Positions 46,337-57,686 of a stretch of DNA of 64,000 nucleotides are shown here, piece by piece. Origin of the DNA: Chrysoperla carnea (lineage: Eukaryota; Arthropoda; Insecta; Neuroptera; Chrysopidae); the NCBI RefSeq assembly GCF_905475395.1, contig NC_058340.1:70844181-70908180 (forward strand), in the 5' to 3' direction. The notes under the pieces were generated by a model that worked only from the letters and a program-made list of their open reading frames with translations, was not told the origin of the DNA and searched no databases. A program made the translations under genes and the position numbers. Numbering within the stretch: position 1 is the first letter of the stretch; each line of letters starts with the position of its first letter.

Positions 46337-48704
46337 ATTTTTATTGTTTTTTTTTGTACGTAGATAGCAAGAGAAAAGAAAAGAATATAGGATAGTTTTA
46401 ATTCAGGAAATGATCTTATTCCTTAAGGAAATTTTTATTGGAAAACATCTTTTGTTCTTACTCAATATATAATTAAAGCTTTTGTGGACTTGACCATTAA
46501 AATTTTTGTTCACATTTCCGTCTCAGAAATAGTAACCAAATTTAGGAGTCACTAGAACACAGATTAACTGCAGTGGAATTAAGACCAGGAGAATAATACG
46601 CCGTTCAACTACTTTTTGCTAGAATGTGCGAACAAAACTCAAATATTTATGTTTTTTAATCAAAATAAATGATCATACTAAAAAGGATTAGTTTAAAAAC
46701 TGTGTTGATTTTGAGGAGTGGGCGGTGTGCAGTAAGGATTATAACGTGGTGCATTCAGTCAAGGTCACATCTAAAAATATCATATATACATACTGTTTTG
46801 TATCTGTTCCGTATTGTGAATGGTCGCCATAACGACAACATACAACTGGAACGAGAATGAGCGTTCAGCGTCGAGCTGTAATAACGTTTTACTACTGCTA
46901 CTGCACAACAGTCTCGCTCTAATATTATGTTGCTAGAGCGAGCACCAGCAATGCTAATTTTAAAGTGAACACTTGAAATCCTTACCTGTATTTTAAAGAT
47001 ATTCCCATACAATTTTCCGTCAATGGAAAAATATCGTTACGTAATGGCTGCACAAAATAGAAATTAAAGGGAAAAAGGACACATTCATTTTCAATTGTTA
47101 TCAGCCATCTTCAAAAAAAAATTATGAAAATAATTTTTTGCTTAAACGAGATTTGATTTTTGTATTTTTTGGTATTTAAGTTACCCTAGAAAATGATTTT
47201 CAAATTAAACGAGCCAAAAGAGGGTTTTCTTAAGGTGGTATTATTTGAGAAAATCACAAAAAAATTTTGTTTTTCCGAAAACGATAAAATTTCTTGTTTA
47301 AGGTAATTTTCATGCAAAATTATTAAAATTAGGTTCATTCAACGATTGAGATAGTCATTTTCGACATATCGCTTGTACGGAAAGCTTTTATTCAGTAACA
47401 TATCTAGAGAAAGTTTTCTAAAAGTTTTCGGATCCGATTTAACAAAACAATCCATACACACGTAAATTTGGTAGATTTTGCGATTGATAAGTTTTTGAAG
47501 TATCGATAGATTAAGCTCAGAAACCTTTCGTCGTCGTTTTTGTGGTCAAAATTACACGAGAAAATAATTTTTGATCAAAATCGGAGACAAACTTTCAAGA
47601 TACTACTAAAAGCTGCAAATCCTTTACTAATTTTTTCATGAAACTAATAATTTTAAGGGTTTTATCTCCCAAAAAATGAAATTATTACCAAAAACGGCTC
47701 AGAAAATTCCATTTTCCTTAACATGAATGAGAAATTTTACCGGGTTACAAATTTTTACAGACGTAACGAACTTTCTAAATAATTAATAAATCTTCCTTTT
47801 TTAATTTACAAGAAATAATTATTCTTTTTTATGTTTGATTATGTAATTATTTTAATAGATTATTTCAATAATACTAAAAATACAGAGTGTTTCAGAATTT
47901 TTGTTCCTACTAAAATGAAACTTGCTTAAACATCTCTGCGTACTTATCATTTCATAATATCAACTTCTATATCTTTCTAATATTCGAGAAATCCCTATTT
48001 CATTTGAAGTTTAATGGATTGATTCTTGAATATTCTACATTGTTGAGAAAAAGCTCAAAATCTTCTAATTAAAATTAAAAGCAAAAAGAAAAATATGTTG
48101 AAATTGCGTCGTAGTTGATTTTTTAGGGTTTTATTTTCCACTTTGATAAATAATTAATTATAGGATCTTAGTATTTTCAAGAAATAAACTGGAACACCCT
48201 GTTTTAAGGTATATAAAATCTATGATTATTAAAATTAATTAAAAATATTCATTAACTAGAATAATGTGATTATAGTGTTCTTTGAAAAAAATATTTAAAA
48301 TAATTATTTGGTTTTACAATATTTATTATTATTAATATTAAATTGGTTAATTATGTTTAACAATAAAAATGAATACACATTGAGTGGGATTGGCTTGCCA
48401 AATGTTTATTTTTTGTCCGTGTGGAAGCCGATACTGTTGTTAGCTTATTCTTTTTTATTTGTAACAAAAAGAATTTTTTATTAACCTTGTTTTAATTTCT
48501 GCTAATGAAGTTTGAACACAAATAATTTAATTAAATTTTATAAATAAAAATAATTAGTCTTTGTAAGGTCTAGAGCCAGGCATAGTATTTAACCTCTTGA
48601 AAACTTTTGTCCCATGTAGATCTTTTTTTAAATTATTAATTTTATTTAAGTTTCAAAGTTTGATTAAGGAATTAATTGTACAAACGAAAAAGAAATATAC
48701 ACAA
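46337..48704. other. Intron sequence with one MITE candidate
   Basis: No gene recognised. 47883-48201 is bounded by CAGAGTGTTTCAG and the complement of CAGGGTGTTCCAG, resembling the ends of the element at 50158-50464, with TA present on the left side only. 46690-46970 is less AT-rich than average but I could not assign it. Confidence 0.4.
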
Positions 48705-49270
48705 GGTATATTTAGTTTACTAACAAAGTATACTAAGTTTAGTCCCAAGTTTGTAATGCTGGAAAATATTGATGCTACTCACAAAATTTTGGTACAGATG
48801 TTCATAAAATCACCTATTTGGTTGTCTGTCCGTCTGTCTATCAACACGATATCTCAAAAACGAAAAGAGATATCAAGTTGAAATCAAGTTTATAACGTGT
48901 TAAGAACGTAAAAGGAAAGGTTGAGTTCGTAAATGAGCAACATAGGTCAATTGGGTCTTGCATCCGTAGGACCCATCTTGTAAACCGTTAGAGATAGAAC
49001 AAAAGTTTAAAAATGAACAACTTTTGTTTAAAACATTTTTTCGTAAACATCATCACTGTTTACGCACGAGGATGCAAATTTTTTAGTATGGATTATACGG
49101 GAATATCAGTTACATGTGTGTGGCTATCTAAGAGTGGATATCTTTCTTTATTTACATGACGTAAAAAAATCAAACGATTGGGTCATCAACACTGTCTATA
49201 CATGGTATTTTAACAATTAACTCAGTCAATTGTTTGTTTTCACTTGTCTAGATATTATAATTGACTTTCT
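48705..49270 (+). repeat. Dispersed (GTCT)-core repeat, copy 5
   Basis: Plus-strand copy: AAGTTTGTAATGCT, a GTCTGTCCGTCTGTCT run, CAAAAACGAAAAGAGATATC, TGAGCAACATAGGTCAATTG, GGACCCATCTTGTAAACCGT, TTTTTTCGTAAACATCATCA, and CAATTGTTTGTTTTCACTTG at the end. This order defines the family across all copies. Confidence 0.8.
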
Positions 49271-50157
49271 TCTAGGACCAGACAGAGGCTGTATACAAAT
49301 TATTTCAGCAATATAATTATCTGTGTTAGTTAATTATACCTTTTATATTTTAGTCATCAATTTTTGTTGTAAATGTTAAAATATAAAAGTTTCGTGGATG
49401 GATAACATCTTCATAGATATCATGACTGCATTATCATTCAAGCCACACAAGTCGTGTACATGGAGCTTTAAAGCTCACGTAGAATGTTCTAACTGTGTAC
49501 TATTCAGTGTACAATCACGACCTACAGCTACAATCGAATGGAGGAGTATAGTGGAATGATACAGTTGTAACAATGTTACAAGGTCATTTGTTGTTGTATT
49601 GTATGATGTGCTTTACACGAAAATATTATCGATTTTCTTCGAAATTTGTAATAAAATGTTTGTAATGTTGGCGTATAACACAGACAATCTGACTGCACTG
49701 CATTATTTTAATAATATTACGTAATATTGTTTTTAATATCATAAAATATGTAAATGTATTCTTCGTCTTTAGTCCCCGAAGGGGATTTTCTAATGTTAGC
49801 ACAGCTGTTTTTCCTTTGTTTTTCTTACAAGATATTTGGTTACACAAATACCGAATTTTATTGTTACTAACATTTCGTCACTAACGAAATCGTTAAGTAA
49901 ATAAAAACTGTTAAATAAAATTAAATTAAAAATACAAACTCACACAAACATGTTTTTGTGAATTTTGAAACACTACTCGTGGTGGAAAGACCAGCTAGAA
50001 CACCGAAAGGTTAGAATGAGACAGTTTAACTCGATCCTGGAAGATACTTTCAAGTTTAAGGATCATAGTTGTTCCCTTCAATGTAGTTATAACCGATTTT
50101 AATTTTTTGCCAGTTTCTATTAGTGTGAATCAAACTTTATAAAGTATAAACTTTATA
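49271..50157. other. Intron sequence, nothing recognised
   Basis: AT-rich spacer without assignable features. Confidence 0.4.
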
Positions 50158-50464
50158 CAGAGTGTTCTATTATTGATTACAGAACGCCACACTCTCGTAA
50201 TAAGCTAAACAAGACGAACGAAAAAGCTCTTTACCAAATTTCGATCTGAGGCCTAATTTGCGAAATATGGCTATGGTACAAATCAAAAACAAAATGGGAG
50301 ATATCAAAAAGTTGAACCATTCATAATGTCAATTCACAATGTCAATGGGAGAGACAATAAAAAACTATAAAATTTAATTGGACTATAAAAATCCAATACA
50401 TTAGCAATTTGGAATTTCTTATTACGAGAGTGAGGCGTTCTGCAGTCAATAACAGAACACCCTG
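50158..50464. mobile_element. 307-bp TA-flanked MITE with about 44-bp inverted ends
   Basis: The ends read inward CAGAGTGTTCTATTATTGAT and CAGGGTGTTCTGTTATTGAC, and both continue ACAGAACGCC or GCAGAACGCC and CTCTCGTAATAAG. TA flanks both sides (50156-50157, 50465-50466). No coding sequence. The layout is typical of a Tc1/mariner-derived MITE. Confidence 0.8.
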
Positions 50465-51029
50465 TATCAAAATCTTTTTTTTTTTGTGTGATTAATTATA
50501 ATTTAATTAATTACTTATTTTCAAAAATTCATCAAAACAACAGAAAACATTGAAATGATGTAAAATTAAAAAAGTAAATATTGTTTATTTTACTTTATAA
50601 TTAAGTTATTTATTTAAATTAGTTTGAAATAGGCGTTTTTTCACTGTTTATGAGTGTAGGGGACTCAAGGGACGTGTATAAGTTGTGGTAAGAAATTATA
50701 CATAAATCTCACCCACGTATGTGTCTAGAATATTTCGACAACATTGCTGTGTTTTTACTAATGGATAAGGTATGTCAAGGGAAATCGAAAACACTGACGA
50801 GAAGAAAATTTATTTTAATATTCTTAGAATTATGAATGAATTTAATCTCACTTTAACCTACGCTATTAATTTTGATTCGAATAGTTCAAGCCTTAAATTT
50901 AATAAAAAAACAAGTGCAAACAAATAATTGAGTTAGTTGTTGAAATACCCTGTATAGAAAGTTTTGAATGTCTGTGATAATTTCTCCTTTTTCCCGGTTT
51001 AGTTTCACCTGCCCCGTTATCTGTCTGTA
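50465..51029. other. Spacer with a (GTCT)-family end fragment
   Basis: About 50915-50955 (AAGTGCAAACAAATAATTGA) matches the distal end of the (GTCT)-core repeat family. Otherwise nothing recognised. Confidence 0.4.
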
Positions 51030-51480
51030 ATCAAATCTTGAAAGTCAAATTTGATCTACTTCCCGGTTTCCGATTGAGCATGCACATTTAGTTTGGATGA
51101 CATTGCATGGCAAGGTTGTGGCGTCCTGATTTTCCCGTCGCTTCCACCAAATTTGATATACATATATATATATATATATATATACATTTTTTTAGTCTTA
51201 AATTTTTATAAAAAATACTTTTTAAGGAATAAGCTTTTATTGTACTAAAGAGTAGAAAATAATTTTATATATGATTCACTCATACCCGACTATTCGTAAA
51301 AGCTTGAGGCGCTTAATATCAAGAATGAATCGAAAAATAATTAGGTATGTGGAATAGATGAGGCGTTCCGATTCGTTTTTGATATTTTAAATTGAGCGCC
51401 TCAAGCTTTTACAAATTAAAAAGTATTTTTTTATAAAATTTTTTTTGGATACTTTGATAATGATTGAACGGTTTCCCCTA
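51030..51480. repeat. Fold-back repeat related to 27040-27760, with (AT)n microsatellite
   Basis: It contains ATAAGCTTTTATTGTACTAA and AGAGTAGAAAATAATTTTAT as in the 27 kb copy. Mirrored blocks CGTAAAAGCTTGAGGCGCTT and (complement) GAGCGCCTCAAGCTTTTAC lie at 51295-51320 and 51392-51415. A perfect AT dinucleotide run occupies about 51160-51183. Confidence 0.65.
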
Positions 51481-52027
51481 CGAATGTCCTCCAAAGGAAT
51501 CATGTTATTTATATACATCATAATTAAATTTTTGTTTTAAAAGACATTACACACGTGTGTGATTTTGTGTGTACTTGTGTGCTGTTGTTACTACTAAATA
51601 AGTGCTATTTTGTGTAATTATAGAACATAACAACTGAACACTGAGTGAGCACTTAGTTAGAGAACTAACTATAACAGCCACTTACAACTTTGTAAAGCAT
51701 TACTTGAATATCAAGGTGATGTGTTTTTTTTATCAAAGGTTATAATTCCACCTCAGTGCTGTTTTAAAAATAGCTCTATGTCTCTTACTTGACTCACATT
51801 CTGTACTCTGTATCAAAACAGACTGCAAATGTTTTTTTTCTGATTCGCTATCGCAATATTAAATACGGAAACGAGCCAAATTGTTTATTTTTTTTTAGAT
51901 GTGAATCGCCTTTTTCAATGCCTGTCTGCGTGCTGAAATGTGTTCAATAAAAGTTTAGTGTTTATTAAGGTAGTTCTTTCTCAGCACTGCAGTCAAAAAT
52001 TTAATGATTGAATGCAGAGCTTCTAAG
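51481..52027. other. Intron sequence, nothing recognised
   Basis: AT-rich spacer between the fold-back repeat and the tandem repeat at 52028. I see nothing assignable. Confidence 0.4.
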
Positions 52028-52460
52028 TTATCGCAATATTTGGATCGTTTTTAGTCCGTTTTCTCAAAAACTATTAGGCCAGTCATCAAATGCACCCGAT
52101 TTTTGTACTTTTTGGGTTAAAATTACCTTATATACTGAGTTTTATCGAAATCTTTTTTAACGAGTACCCCTTTGTAAAAATCGAGAAAAACGCAAAAAAA
52201 ATTTTTGTTTTGGAATTTGATGAAACTCGGTGGCTAGGGTAATTTTGATCCAAAAAGTTTAAAAATCCGGTTAATTTAATGATTGGATGCATAGTTTCTG
52301 AAAAATCGCAATATTTGGATCGATTTTAGCCCGTATCTCAAAAACTATTCTACCAGTCATCAAATGCACCCGATTTTTGAACTTTTTGGGTCAAAATTAT
52401 CTTATATACTGAGTTTTATCGAAATTGGAGATTAAAAAAATTTCTCGATTTTTGGCAATT
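52028..52460 (+). repeat. Tandem repeat, about 275-bp period, nearly two units
   Basis: TCGCAATATTTGGATCG occurs at 52031 and 52306. Each occurrence is followed by CTCAAAAACTATT, CAGTCATCAAATGCACCCGA, ACTTTTTGGGT-AAAATTA and TATACTGAGTTTTATCGAAA. Between them a block with ATGATTGGATGCATAGTTTC completes the unit. Solo copies at 2215-2450 (inverted) and 29296-29510 show that the sequence is dispersed as well as tandem. Confidence 0.75.
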
Positions 52461-52934
52461 TTTAAGTCAGTATAAAGAGACTTGTTGAGTGAATCACCTT
52501 AAATTACAATGAAAATAATTTTAAAAAATAACGGAATAATAATCCTACACCAACTTCCGATTACAGTGAAACTCTATAGTGTGGGTGTTCCTCTTTTTTT
52601 GATGTTATTTTATTATATTCACAATTTTTATTATTGAGTAACCAATGGACATGCGCAAAGCTACATTTATTGAATATAAAAAATTAATATATTCTAGCAA
52701 ATAAAAAATATTGATCACGTTTTTATTGTTGAATTTTATTTTCAAAATAGTTTTTAATTATCTTTTTGATAACGCTGTTGCATAAAAAAATCAATTAACT
52801 GATTAAAAAATGTGCTGTAAAACTCTCATATGACATCCGTGTTCAATATAAACGAAAACTTTTCACGAAATCATTGAAAATTTTAAACACCCTGTATTTA
52901 TAGTAGTAAATTTTCCCTATTTTTCTATGAGTTA

Positions 52935-53327
52935 GTATTCGCTCCGAGCGTGAATTTCGTTTCCATGACAACGATACACTACTTTAATTATAGAATTAAT
53001 GGATGCATATATAATTGTGTGGATTGCATTGAAAACTTACATTTAAAATTTAATATTCTTGTTTCACAAATTTAAATAAATAATTACGATAATTAACATT
53101 TGAAAAATAATATTTGTACAATTTGATTTCTTATTTTCACAATTTTTAATGCATTAAGTTTAATTAATTAGTGTTTTTCAATCATTTTAATTTGACAGTT
53201 TCTATATCATTAACATGTAAATAATTGCAAATTAGTCATAACAGCCCACTTTATCTCCAAAATTTTTCACTTAAAGCGCTGGCATCGATTTTATTATCCC
53301 TACCATGACTACGCACACAACGAATAG
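52935..53327. repeat. 393-bp perfect duplicate, copy B
   Basis: Same orientation and, by eye, the same sequence as 35696-36088. The flanks diverge at once on both sides (GAGTTA before and CAGTAT after, against AGTATAT and ATACAA at copy A), which argues for transposition of a defined unit rather than duplication of a larger block. Confidence 0.85.
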
Positions 53328-55324
53328 CAGTATCGAGACGGGAAACATTTCAGTAAAATTAGCATGATATAAAAAAAATTGATAATAAATTAAATTAACA
53401 ATAATTAAAAATCATTTTTTAAAACTCAGTTGACTAAAATTTAATTGTCAAATTCAATGACCATCTGTTCATAAACATAACCTCTTAATTTCTCATTTTT
53501 TTTACAATTTAAATAAAATAGTAGTTAACTTGTGACCCTTGATACTGTTATACTATTTTAATAAATCAACTCAAAGTTCCCGATATTAAGTTAAATAGCT
53601 TGAAATGCAAATAAATAATAACTGTATTATTATATTATCGCATACTTTTAAACAAGAATCCAAGATATTACAGTATTTTATTGATTTGAACTCTAAAATA
53701 CTAAACTTCAATTATTTAAGTTTATAGAGAACTGTAGAAGGGTTGTATTGTATCTGACTGAACATTGAAATATTAATTTAAGAGAATGTAAAAGGATTTG
53801 ACTGACTCTCTTTGAGGGGGTCTTGTTGTCTAACATTCAAGTTGTAGAAACATTATTAATAGTATACCAAAATATTATATTACATTAATTTAACCATGTA
53901 AGACATTGAACCATGTATGTATGTGTTAACATGGTTTTACTCATTAATAATGCTCTCAACAAACATGCAATTTATTATATATCGGCTAAGGAGTCAACAC
54001 ATAGCTTCTTAGCAATTAATTTCTAGAGATATTTGTTTTGCGAATCTCCGGACATAGACAAACTCAGAAGACATCTATCTCACATGGGGTTGGAAGAAAT
54101 CAACCCTTCATGAGTTTGGTGTTCTCTTAGGACCGTGACGGAAAGAAATGCCAGATTGAAGTGAACGGGAGTACTGAATCCGTCAGTACTACCGTTACAT
54201 TATCACTTAAATTATTACACAAATGAATGAATGACGTTATTTTTGACAAATTTCAACGAGTTATAACGTAAAGAGTCGGATATTCGTGAACTACCAAAAT
54301 TACACGAATAGGACCATAAATTTTCGAAGGAAATATTCTTTTTCTTACGCCTTTACTCAGGTGATAAGAGAAATTCTCTCCATTACTGAAGGGCTAGAAA
54401 AACAAATTAAAATAAATTTTAAAGTGAAAAATTCACAATATATGATGATAGAATAAGTTTCAACCACATATGTCATTTAAAGTTATTTTCGTTTTAAATC
54501 TGGCGTGAGCAAAATGCTCATAACGGAAGTGCTGATGAGTTAATACTTCTATGTTTACTAAGCTCTTACAAAACCCTTAGCTTGGGGGTTTAATTTTCTT
54601 CAAAATTTCCTGTCCTAGCTTGAACTATTTCTTCACCTTTTGACTCTTTGAAGTAAGAATATAACAAATTTTCCAGAAACAATCACAAAGCTTTTTTGTA
54701 CCTAACATCAATCTTAGCAACAAAAAAAATAAGCGATATTGTGAAAGCTCGTAAATTTTTTTTTCTGATTAAATATTTCAAGATAAAGTATATACATGAA
54801 ATATAATGAAAGCATTATAAAGGCATTAAATAATAAAAAATATCTATCTATTTAAATATAATCAAATAAACAATTTTATGATTAATAGCATTCTCAATAT
54901 GGCTGACTTTATTACAAGTATCTCAATTATTTATTTATTTTATTTATGTAAATCCATATGTGTTGCTTTAAAAAAAAATTCATATTGTTTCTATAACAGA
55001 TAATAATAATTAATAAATATTATCTGGTATAAAATACTTGTTTATATTTTAATAATGAAAATATTTTAGGAAAAAAAATTGATTTAATTCAGCCATTTTT
55101 TCTTATAAATGTTTATTGTTCACAATGCTTGTTAACAACATTGAATTTATAATAAAATGCCATCTGTTAGCACAAAATGTGAACTAAAATAGTAACGAAA
55201 GTTTTAAATAGGGGGACATATTCGATCAATGAACTTCTGTTTTACTTTCATAGTACGGTTTCCTGTTTTACTTTCATAGTACGGTTTCTTAATTACAAAA
55301 GACGAAAATTTTCTATTTATGTAA
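53328..55324. other. Intron sequence, minor repeats only
   Basis: AT-rich spacer. A 26-bp unit (CTGTTTTACTTTCATAGTAC plus GGTTTC) is repeated twice in tandem at 55238-55289. No gene recognised. Confidence 0.4.
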
Positions 55325-55637
55325 TAATAATAATAATGGGGTTTAACCTCCGTTTCTCTGACATATTTGCCTATAACAGAGGTCACCCACATCATTATGT
55401 TAACCTTTATTTATTTTAATTACAAACATATTTACAATTACATATTGATGTGGGTGGAGTCGGTTACTTCGTTCTTATCCAAGCGACGACAATGTGATCA
55501 ATTCTACCGCCCTCATTAATCATAACCTAAGCCTAAATGGACAAACAGTCAAAGACACACGCCTTAGACCGCTCGGCCATTTAGGCGCCATGGACGCTGA
55601 AGTGTTCCCGATTGCGGTTTTGAATCACCAGCTGCAG
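55325..55637 (-). mobile_element. tRNA-related SINE with 16-bp target duplication
   Basis: Direct repeats TTTTCTATTTATGTAA flank the element at 55309-55324 and 55638-55653. On the minus strand it contains TGGCCGAGCGGTCTAAGGC (complement of about 55561-55579), the D-arm and A-box of Leu/Ser tRNAs. A mirrored pair GCCTAAATGG / CCATTTAGGC surrounds the tRNA-like part. It ends in an (ATT)n tail next to the left duplication. The length of 313 bp, the simple-repeat tail and the target duplication are those of a SINE mobilised by a LINE. It is not a functional tRNA: no intact B-box or T-arm. Confidence 0.8.
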
Positions 55638-55653
55638 TTTTCTATTTATGTAA

Positions 55654-56089
55654 AAACAGTCCAAATGATTCTGTAATTTATTTTTTACGATTTAGAATAA
55701 AAGCCCTGGAAGTCTTAAAACAATACGCCCATTTAAATAATTATTTCGGTTTAAGGAATATTAAAATATGATCAATTTGGCCAATCTAGTAACTAAATCA
55801 GAAATTTGAGAGACTTTTGTCCTCTCTGAAGATTTTTATAATCTAGGATATTTCTTTCGAGAAAATTCATGAATATCCGTTTCGGACGATGTTTAAAAAA
55901 CAAGATAATTGAATAATATTAGCAAAAATGGTTTCTTTTTCGATCCTCGAAGAACCGAATGTCCGATGCCACAGACATAGGTTTATATATCTGGATCTAC
56001 CACATAAAAAATTTAAAGCAATATGAACCTATTTCAATTTTGTTCTACAAACAAATGCATAAGATTCTAAATTATTTTTTAAATTTCAG
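55654..56089. other. End of GLYR1 intron 7, nothing recognised
   Basis: AT-rich sequence leading to the TTTCAG acceptor of exon 8. No feature other than the acceptor. Confidence 0.4.
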
Positions 56090-57444
56090 CTTAAACCGTT
56101 GGAAGAACTAGGAGTTAAAACGCTTCAAACACCTCAGGATGTAGTACAACATGCTGACGTCACATTTAGTTGTGTTTCAGATCCTACTGCAGCTAAAAAT
56201 GTAAGTTTTCTCTTAAAAATAAAAACAATGCATTCAAAATTAAGAAGAAAAATGTTATCAGATGCTATTTCAAATTTCAGATTGTATTTGGTAATTGTGG
56301 TGTTTTAAAAGCAAGTTTAGCAAATAAGGGTTACGTGGAGATGACTGGAATTGATAATGAAACTAGTCAAGATATTGCTGATGCGATAACAGCTGGTGGA
56401 GGTCGTTATTTAGAAGCTCAACTTTTAGGTAATCGAGATCAAGCAAAAAATGGCACATTGATTATATTGACTGCTGGTGATACATCCCTCTTTCAAGATT
56501 GTCAGAGCTGTTTTCGAATTATTGGCAGACATTCCTATCATTTAAGTAAGTATTCAATGTACGATTTTGGTTTCTGAACGCATTCTAAGAATAAGAAAGG
56601 TAAAAAAAGATTTGCTATGACGTAGGTGAATATGTGGAACATTTCCTGAGAGCTCGTCACTCCACAAGTTGTGGCGAGAAAAGTATTCAATATTTCTCAC
56701 CGAAATTACGTTTCATGTCAAAAGATTTTGCGTACGTTAGTTGCCAAATTCGCGATATTTAATTATATATAAAAGCGTACGCTCTTTTTTATCGGTCGCT
56801 GATAAGAAAAAACATCCACGTTTGGTTATCTAATCACTACTACTAAAATTGTCACTAGTAGGAAATTTTTACTCCCAGTAATAATTAATCATAATATATG
56901 GCCTGTAAACTCCAACCCCGCGTCCACGTTCGTGCAGACTGGCATTACAATTTATTTTCTATGACGCGGAGTCAAAGCCAGCAACTGTCTCGGAGATCAA
57001 GTAGGAGGGGCTTGCGAACACAGCAAATATCTTATTAACATGAACTTTTTTTTATTTGTTACAGGAGAAGTTGGTAATGCTTGTAAAATGAGCTTAATAT
57101 TTAATTTAATGAGTGGTGTTGCAATTGCTGGTTTAGCCGAAGGCTTAGCATTAGCGGATCGTTGCGGATTGGAATTAGGTGATGTGGGAACAATTTTAAA
57201 AGCGACCCGACTGGCATCACCGGAAATTGTCGAGAATTGTAATCACATCATCAACGATCCATACACAAAGAATTTCCCATTAAAACATATGCAAAAATAT
57301 TTGAAATTAGCGCTAAATATGGCCGATCCAATGGAACAATCACTGCCTTTAACTGCATCCAGCAATGAAGTTTATAAACATACAAGACGTTTAGGATATG
57401 CGGAGTTTGATGTCTCGTCAGTATATTTCAGAGAACGTTATTAG
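56090..57444 (+). CDS. GLYR1: GLYR1 / NDF, exons 8-10 (dehydrogenase-like domain)
   Basis: The exons are 56090-56200, 56281-56545 and 57065-57444 (stop TAG). They complete the beta-hydroxyacid-dehydrogenase fold begun in exon 7: DVTFSCVSDPTAAKN, GYVEMTGIDNETSQD (substrate-loop region, where true enzymes have D-x-S-T), GGGRYLEAQ, then REVGNACKMSLIFN, and the C-terminal helical domain ending FRERY. In active family enzymes this last motif carries the catalytic Lys two residues after the aligned Lys seen here; the position is Ser393. In known GLYR1 proteins it is also not Lys, so this is likely a non-catalytic tetramerisation and cofactor-binding module. Intron 9 (56546-57064) holds nothing recognisable. 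Confidence 0.93.
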
Positions 57445-57686
57445 TTTTTAAATATTTTATATATTATATATAAAGGATGTTTTTTTTGTTTAAAAATGTT
57501 ACGAAATTTTATTATTCTAAGGCAGAATTTTGTTTTATTTGTAATTTTGACGACAAGAATTAAAAAAAAATTATTTGTAACATTTTTAATTGGACATCTT
57601 ATAGAGTTTCACGTACGAATGTCGTAGTAATCAAATTATGAAGAAAAAAAAAACAATTTGATTAATGTCTTCTCTTAATTTTAGTA
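57445..57686. other. GLYR1 3' flank
   Basis: AT-rich presumptive 3' UTR after the stop. I see no canonical AATAAA within the first 150 bases; ATATAAA variants are present at about 57468. It ends at a Tc1/mariner-like element. Confidence 0.4.

Larger units (their letters stand above)
12132..56089 (+). other. GLYR1 intron 7, about 44 kb, hosting a nested antisense gene
   Basis: Exon 7 ends WNRTPDK with donor GTAATT at 12132. The next sequence that continues the dehydrogenase fold (LKPLEELGVKTLQTPQDVV) begins after TTTCAG at 56090, in matching phase 0. No intervening sequence supplies family residues, so the intron is about 43,958 bp. It contains the complete LRR-Ig receptor gene on the minus strand and nearly all the mobile elements of the window. 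Confidence 0.85.

Noticed and set aside
53990..54180. LINE-like peptide SPDIDKLRRHLSHMGLEEINPS
   Set aside because: Suggestive of a retrotransposon C-terminus, but too short and without the Cys/His knuckle, so not annotated.
55561..55600. A functional tRNA-Leu or tRNA-Ser gene
   Set aside because: Only the D-arm and A-box region is tRNA-like. The anticodon and T arms do not fold, and the sequence lies within a SINE bounded by a 16-bp duplication.
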